DNA of 64,000 nucleotides from NCBI GenBank assembly GCA_040753915.1, contig JBFMDN010000017.1, forward strand, positions 30,082 to 94,081, in the 5' to 3' direction. The DNA comes from JBFMDN01 sp040753915. Lineage in GTDB: Bacteria; Desulfobacterota; Desulfomonilia; Desulfomonilales; Desulfomonilaceae. Below the pieces are notes generated by a model that ran no database searches, had not been told where the DNA came from, and worked only from the letters and a program-made list of their open reading frames with translations. How positions within the stretch are numbered: the stretch's first letter is position 1; each line of letters opens with the position of its first letter. Of this stretch, positions 61,712 to 64,000 are shown piece by piece. The position numbers were made by a program, and so were the translations under genes.

Positions 61712-62779
61712 ATGGTCGTGGGAATTTACCTTTGTCGCGCGCTGATGGTGGCCGTTTGGGTGTGCATCCTGCTGTCCGGATGCGTAGGGCTGATGCCTTC
61801 GCCATTCCGGCCGTCTCCAGGACCTCAGAAAACTCCCACCACGCACGATCTTGCCCAGGCCTTTGATTTCGTATGCAGAAACTATCGGCTGGGACCGGAT
61901 GATATCCTGCGAGTGCTGTATCAGACCGAATGGTCCGTCCCCCCGGGAAGCTTCAAGCTGGACACCCTCGATGAGATCAGCATTGATTTCATACTCGATC
62001 CGCAGCTCAATGTGACCCGAACAATCAATCCGGATGGCATGATCACCTTGCCGGGCATCGGGGATGTTCAGGCAGCAGGTCTGACGAGAGAAGAGTTGGC
62101 TGACAAGGTCGAGGAAGCGTACCGCAGGGCGAACATTTTCAGTAAGGAAGACACCCAGGACGAGGTAAAGAAATACAGGCTGGTCACGGTCACCGTGAAC
62201 AAGTTCTATCAAAAGGTTCATCAGCTCGTTCAATCCCTCACCACTCTGACCGGCGGCCAGGAGACCCGCGTCCCCATCAACCCGGACGGCACCATGGATT
62301 TTCCCCTGCTCAAAGACAGGGTGCTTGCAGTGGGCCACACGGTGCGAGAGGTGGAGGAATCGGTTAACCGCTTGTATCGGGCAGGGCCACTGGAGCACGT
62401 GGTGGTTTCCCTTTCCCTCTTGGAAGCCAGATCTCGCAAGGTCTACATCCTTGGCCAGGTCAGAAATCCCGGCGCGTATACGCTCACCCAGCCGATCAGC
62501 GCGCTCCACGCTGTCGCGCTTGCCGGTGGACATTTGCCTGATACCGCGGACCTGACGAGCGTAATCCTCATCTCGAAAGATATCAACGGCAAGCCCATAG
62601 GCCGGCGACTGGATCTGAAAAAGACTCTCGACGTAGGGGACATGAGCTCCGCGATCCTCGTCAAGCCGTACGACGTGATTTTCGTACCCAAGACGTATGT
62701 TCGTGATCTGAGAATCTTCATGGAGCAGTACGTCCAAACGATTACGAATTTCGCCCAATTAGTACGCCTCCTGCAATAA
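61712..62779 (+). CDS. Wza-like polysaccharide export outer-membrane lipoprotein
   Basis: 355 residues. Lipoprotein signal peptide with lipobox LLSGC (Cys near residue 24). The PES domain (YRLGPDDILRVLYQTEW, then NPDGMITLPGIGDVQAAGLTREELADKVE, in parts) is followed by SLBB-like segments (KVYILGQVRNPGAYTL, HAVALAGG). It would form the outer-membrane channel that works with Wzc. ATG 61712 is taken; GTG 61706 is in frame and neither has a clear ribosome site. A CCCCT/AGGGG hairpin follows the stop near 62789. The divergent gap 61374-61711 holds AT-rich DNA but no sigma-54 consensus. Confidence 0.93.
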   Translation: MVVGIYLCRALMVAVWVCILLSGCVGLMPSPFRPSPGPQKTPTTHDLAQAFDFVCRNYRLGPDDILRVLYQTEWSVPPGSFKLDTLDEISIDFILDPQLNVTRTINPDGMITLPGIGDVQAAGLTREELADKVEEAYRRANIFSKEDTQDEVKKYRLVTVTVNKFYQKVHQLVQSLTTLTGGQETRVPINPDGTMDFPLLKDRVLAVGHTVREVEESVNRLYRAGPLEHVVVSLSLLEARSRKVYILGQVRNPGAYTLTQPISALHAVALAGGHLPDTADLTSVILISKDINGKPIGRRLDLKKTLDVGDMSSAILVKPYDVIFVPKTYVRDLRIFMEQYVQTITNFAQLVRLLQ

Positions 62780-62954
62780 TTGGAGTCTCCCCTGCGAAGG
62801 GGGGCTCGATTTCAACCCCGCATTGCCCGGCTAAGCCCGATATCTCTGCCGCCCCTCGATCCTCTCACAGACAAGAACGCAATATTTGTTGAACTTTTCT
62901 CCAGCCGTGCGCATCTATTGGTCTAGAAGAATCAACAAAGAGGAGAGCCTGATT

Positions 62955-63335
62955 ATGACGGACGTCTCGAATTGTACTCAATGCTCGGTAACTCAGACGG
63001 ATGAATCGAAGAACTGGCCTGAAGGGATCATCTCCGTCAAAATGACCATGAATCCCTATCTCCTCGCCATGGCCCACGAAGTGGCAATAACCAGGGGTAT
63101 CAGAGCATGGGAGCTCATTAACTCGGCGCTGTGGGAGAAGCTTGGCAGGCCGGACCCCGATACGCTCATGAGGTTCGCCGCGAACATGGATGTGTACGAG
63201 GAAGATCCCCAGTGGAAGAAACGTTTGAGAATAACCGCCCGACATGAACTGGAGGTCGCTGCTCTCCGGGGGGAGCAACAGCCGGAGGGTGCTTCCGGAG
63301 CAACTGAAGGCAACGGAGAGAAATCTCCAGCTTGA
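62955..63335 (+). CDS. Hypothetical 126-residue protein
   Basis: Not recognised. GAGGAGA lies 8-9 nt before ATG 62955; the frame further up to 62886 has no such site. Residues 30-75 are helical with MTMNPYLLAMAHEVAITRGIRAWELINSALWEKLGRP (in parts), similar in feel to small ribbon-helix-helix or adapter proteins. The C-terminal 30 residues are Glu/Gln/Gly-rich and probably disordered. Ends 22 nt before the FmdB-like gene, so the two form a pair. Confidence 0.6.
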   Translation: MTDVSNCTQCSVTQTDESKNWPEGIISVKMTMNPYLLAMAHEVAITRGIRAWELINSALWEKLGRPDPDTLMRFAANMDVYEEDPQWKKRLRITARHELEVAALRGEQQPEGASGATEGNGEKSPA

Positions 63336-63357
63336 ACGCGAGATCAGGAGGGTTACC

Positions 63358-63582
63358 ATGCCCATACCAAAATACAGATGCCGAGAATGTGGAAAAGAGT
63401 TTGCAAAAATCTTTATCAACCCCGAGAATGCCCCTAAACAGTGCCCCGTGTGTCTCGCGAGCGAGCCCGAGTACCTCGGACCGGCATTCCAATCCGACCT
63501 CAGCCAGCTCCAGCGATTGTCCTGCGCGTCCTGCGATAGCTGCGGCGAGGGGATGCCGATTCGAGGTTGCGTGGTGTCGTGA
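63358..63582 (+). CDS. FmdB-family zinc-ribbon protein
   Basis: 74 residues: MPIPKYRCRECGKEF is the FmdB/Cxxc_CxxcSSSS start, with a second knuckle CPVC forming a four-Cys zinc ribbon. The tail adds CASCDSCGEG, three more Cys. Such proteins are regulators or accessory factors of unknown mechanism. AGGAGG lies 7 nt before ATG 63358, much better than the frame start at 63244. The following 220 bp before element E show nothing convincing. Confidence 0.8.
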   Translation: MPIPKYRCRECGKEFAKIFINPENAPKQCPVCLASEPEYLGPAFQSDLSQLQRLSCASCDSCGEGMPIRGCVVS

Positions 63583-63801
63583 TAGCGCGCACCGGGGGAA
63601 AGTTTTCTTCCAAGCGCGCTTCTCGGAAAAAGGCGATCGAACAATTGCACCGGGGAAAGGCCCGTGGTGAGAGAGCTCAAGTAAACATCCATGACCTCGC
63701 GGTCACAACGGAACATATACCCGATGCCATGAGTTTTTTCCGCTTCCCATATGCCGAGAACATTGGTGGGAGGTTCGCAGACCGGCGGGACGGGCTTCCG
63801 A

Positions 63802-64000
63802 AAATGTCTCAAAAGCCTGCAGTCCGTGATAATCGTGGCCCCCCCCTTACCCTGACCCTCTCCCCCGAAGAGCATAGGCGTTAACTTCGTGGATGGCATC
63901 ACGTGATTTCAGTCAGTTGACTTAACAAGGACCCCGTCACCCCGGCGAAAGCCGGGGTCCATAACATATTGGAAAGACTGGATTCCGGCTTTCGCCGGAA
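63802..64000 (+). repeat. Dispersed TIR element, copy E (interrupted, cut by window edge)
   Basis: Forward left end AATGTCTCAAAAGCCTGC, then GTGATAATCGTGG and the left half of the palindrome (CTCTCCCCCGAAG). The nested element begins there, and the right end of copy E lies beyond the window. Confidence 0.8.
63872..64000. mobile_element. Nested MITE, second copy, partial
   Basis: GCATAGGCGTTAA and over 110 following bases match 28000-28130 almost base for base, including the CCCCGGCGAAAGCCGGGG hairpin. The right end is outside the window. Confidence 0.85.

Noticed and set aside
61700..62758. 352-residue frame antisense to the Wza-like gene
   Set aside because: The plus strand encodes a complete export lipoprotein with signal peptide and PES/SLBB motifs; the antisense frame has no domain and is a codon-bias shadow.

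Overview
The window comes from a chromosome of roughly even base composition. It looks like a strictly or largely anaerobic, Gram-negative bacterium of the former Deltaproteobacteria (Desulfobacterota or Syntrophobacterales-like; a Desulfomonile-type host would fit, but I cannot prove it). The basis is: two receiver-less sigma-54 activators, a TRAP transporter beside a large acyl-CoA gene set, a Wza/Wzc/Wzx/Wzy capsule or exopolysaccharide locus, and many short palindromic mobile repeats. I see no rRNA, tRNA, CRISPR array, full-length transposase or phage genes.

Layout. 1-4.4 kb: a methyltransferase cut by the left edge, small hypothetical genes, an orphan LolD-type ABC ATPase, a membrane-anchored degenerate nuclease-fold protein and purD. 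4.4-5.1 kb: the first copy of a dispersed terminal-inverted-repeat element. 5.1-18.9 kb (all minus strand): a TRAP transporter (dctP, dctQ, dctM), a cytidylate-kinase-like/BON protein, a TetR regulator with a perfect 14-bp inverted-repeat operator, and then a lipid-type acyl-CoA operon. That operon holds a MaoC-SDR-SCP2 protein, an HMG-CoA-synthase-like/DUF35/SDR/SCP2 protein, an SCP-x-type thiolase, an acyl-CoA dehydrogenase, a hotdog thioesterase-like protein and a metallo-beta-lactamase-fold hydrolase. This operon is the most novel-looking system here: two multidomain proteins share one C-terminal SDR-SCP2 cassette but carry different catalytic front ends.

18.9-30.5 kb: a MaoC-like hydratase, a site-2 protease whose start is abnormal, an orphan N6-adenine DNA methyltransferase, a GspE/PilB ATPase, HU, a secreted coiled-coil protein and a GGDEF/EAL protein whose EAL half looks inactive. 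Repeats lie between them. 30.5-63 kb: a long exopolysaccharide locus, nearly all on the minus strand. It contains glmS, glmM, a sugar nucleotidyltransferase, an initiating phosphoglycosyltransferase fused to a degenerate CapD-like module, a sugar dehydratase/epimerase, an aminotransferase, two GNAT/FemAB-like proteins, a deacetylase, Wzy, glycosyltransferases, Wzc, Wzx, a secreted glycosidase-like protein, an ElyC-like protein and an acyltransferase. Two sigma-54 activators stand at its head, one with a PilZ-like domain, and a consensus -24/-12 promoter lies between them. A Wza-type export lipoprotein is divergent from the second activator. The window ends with an FmdB-type zinc ribbon and a fifth copy of the dispersed element, cut by the right edge.

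How the parts may work together (inference). The TRAP transporter could import a carboxylate that is activated elsewhere and degraded by the TetR-controlled acyl-CoA operon. Amino-sugar precursors from GlmS/GlmM feed a surface polysaccharide assembled by the Wzx/Wzy pathway, with transcription by sigma-54 holoenzyme possibly tuned by cyclic-di-GMP through the PilZ-like activator and the GGDEF protein. Domain and residue assignments were made by eye from the translated sequence.
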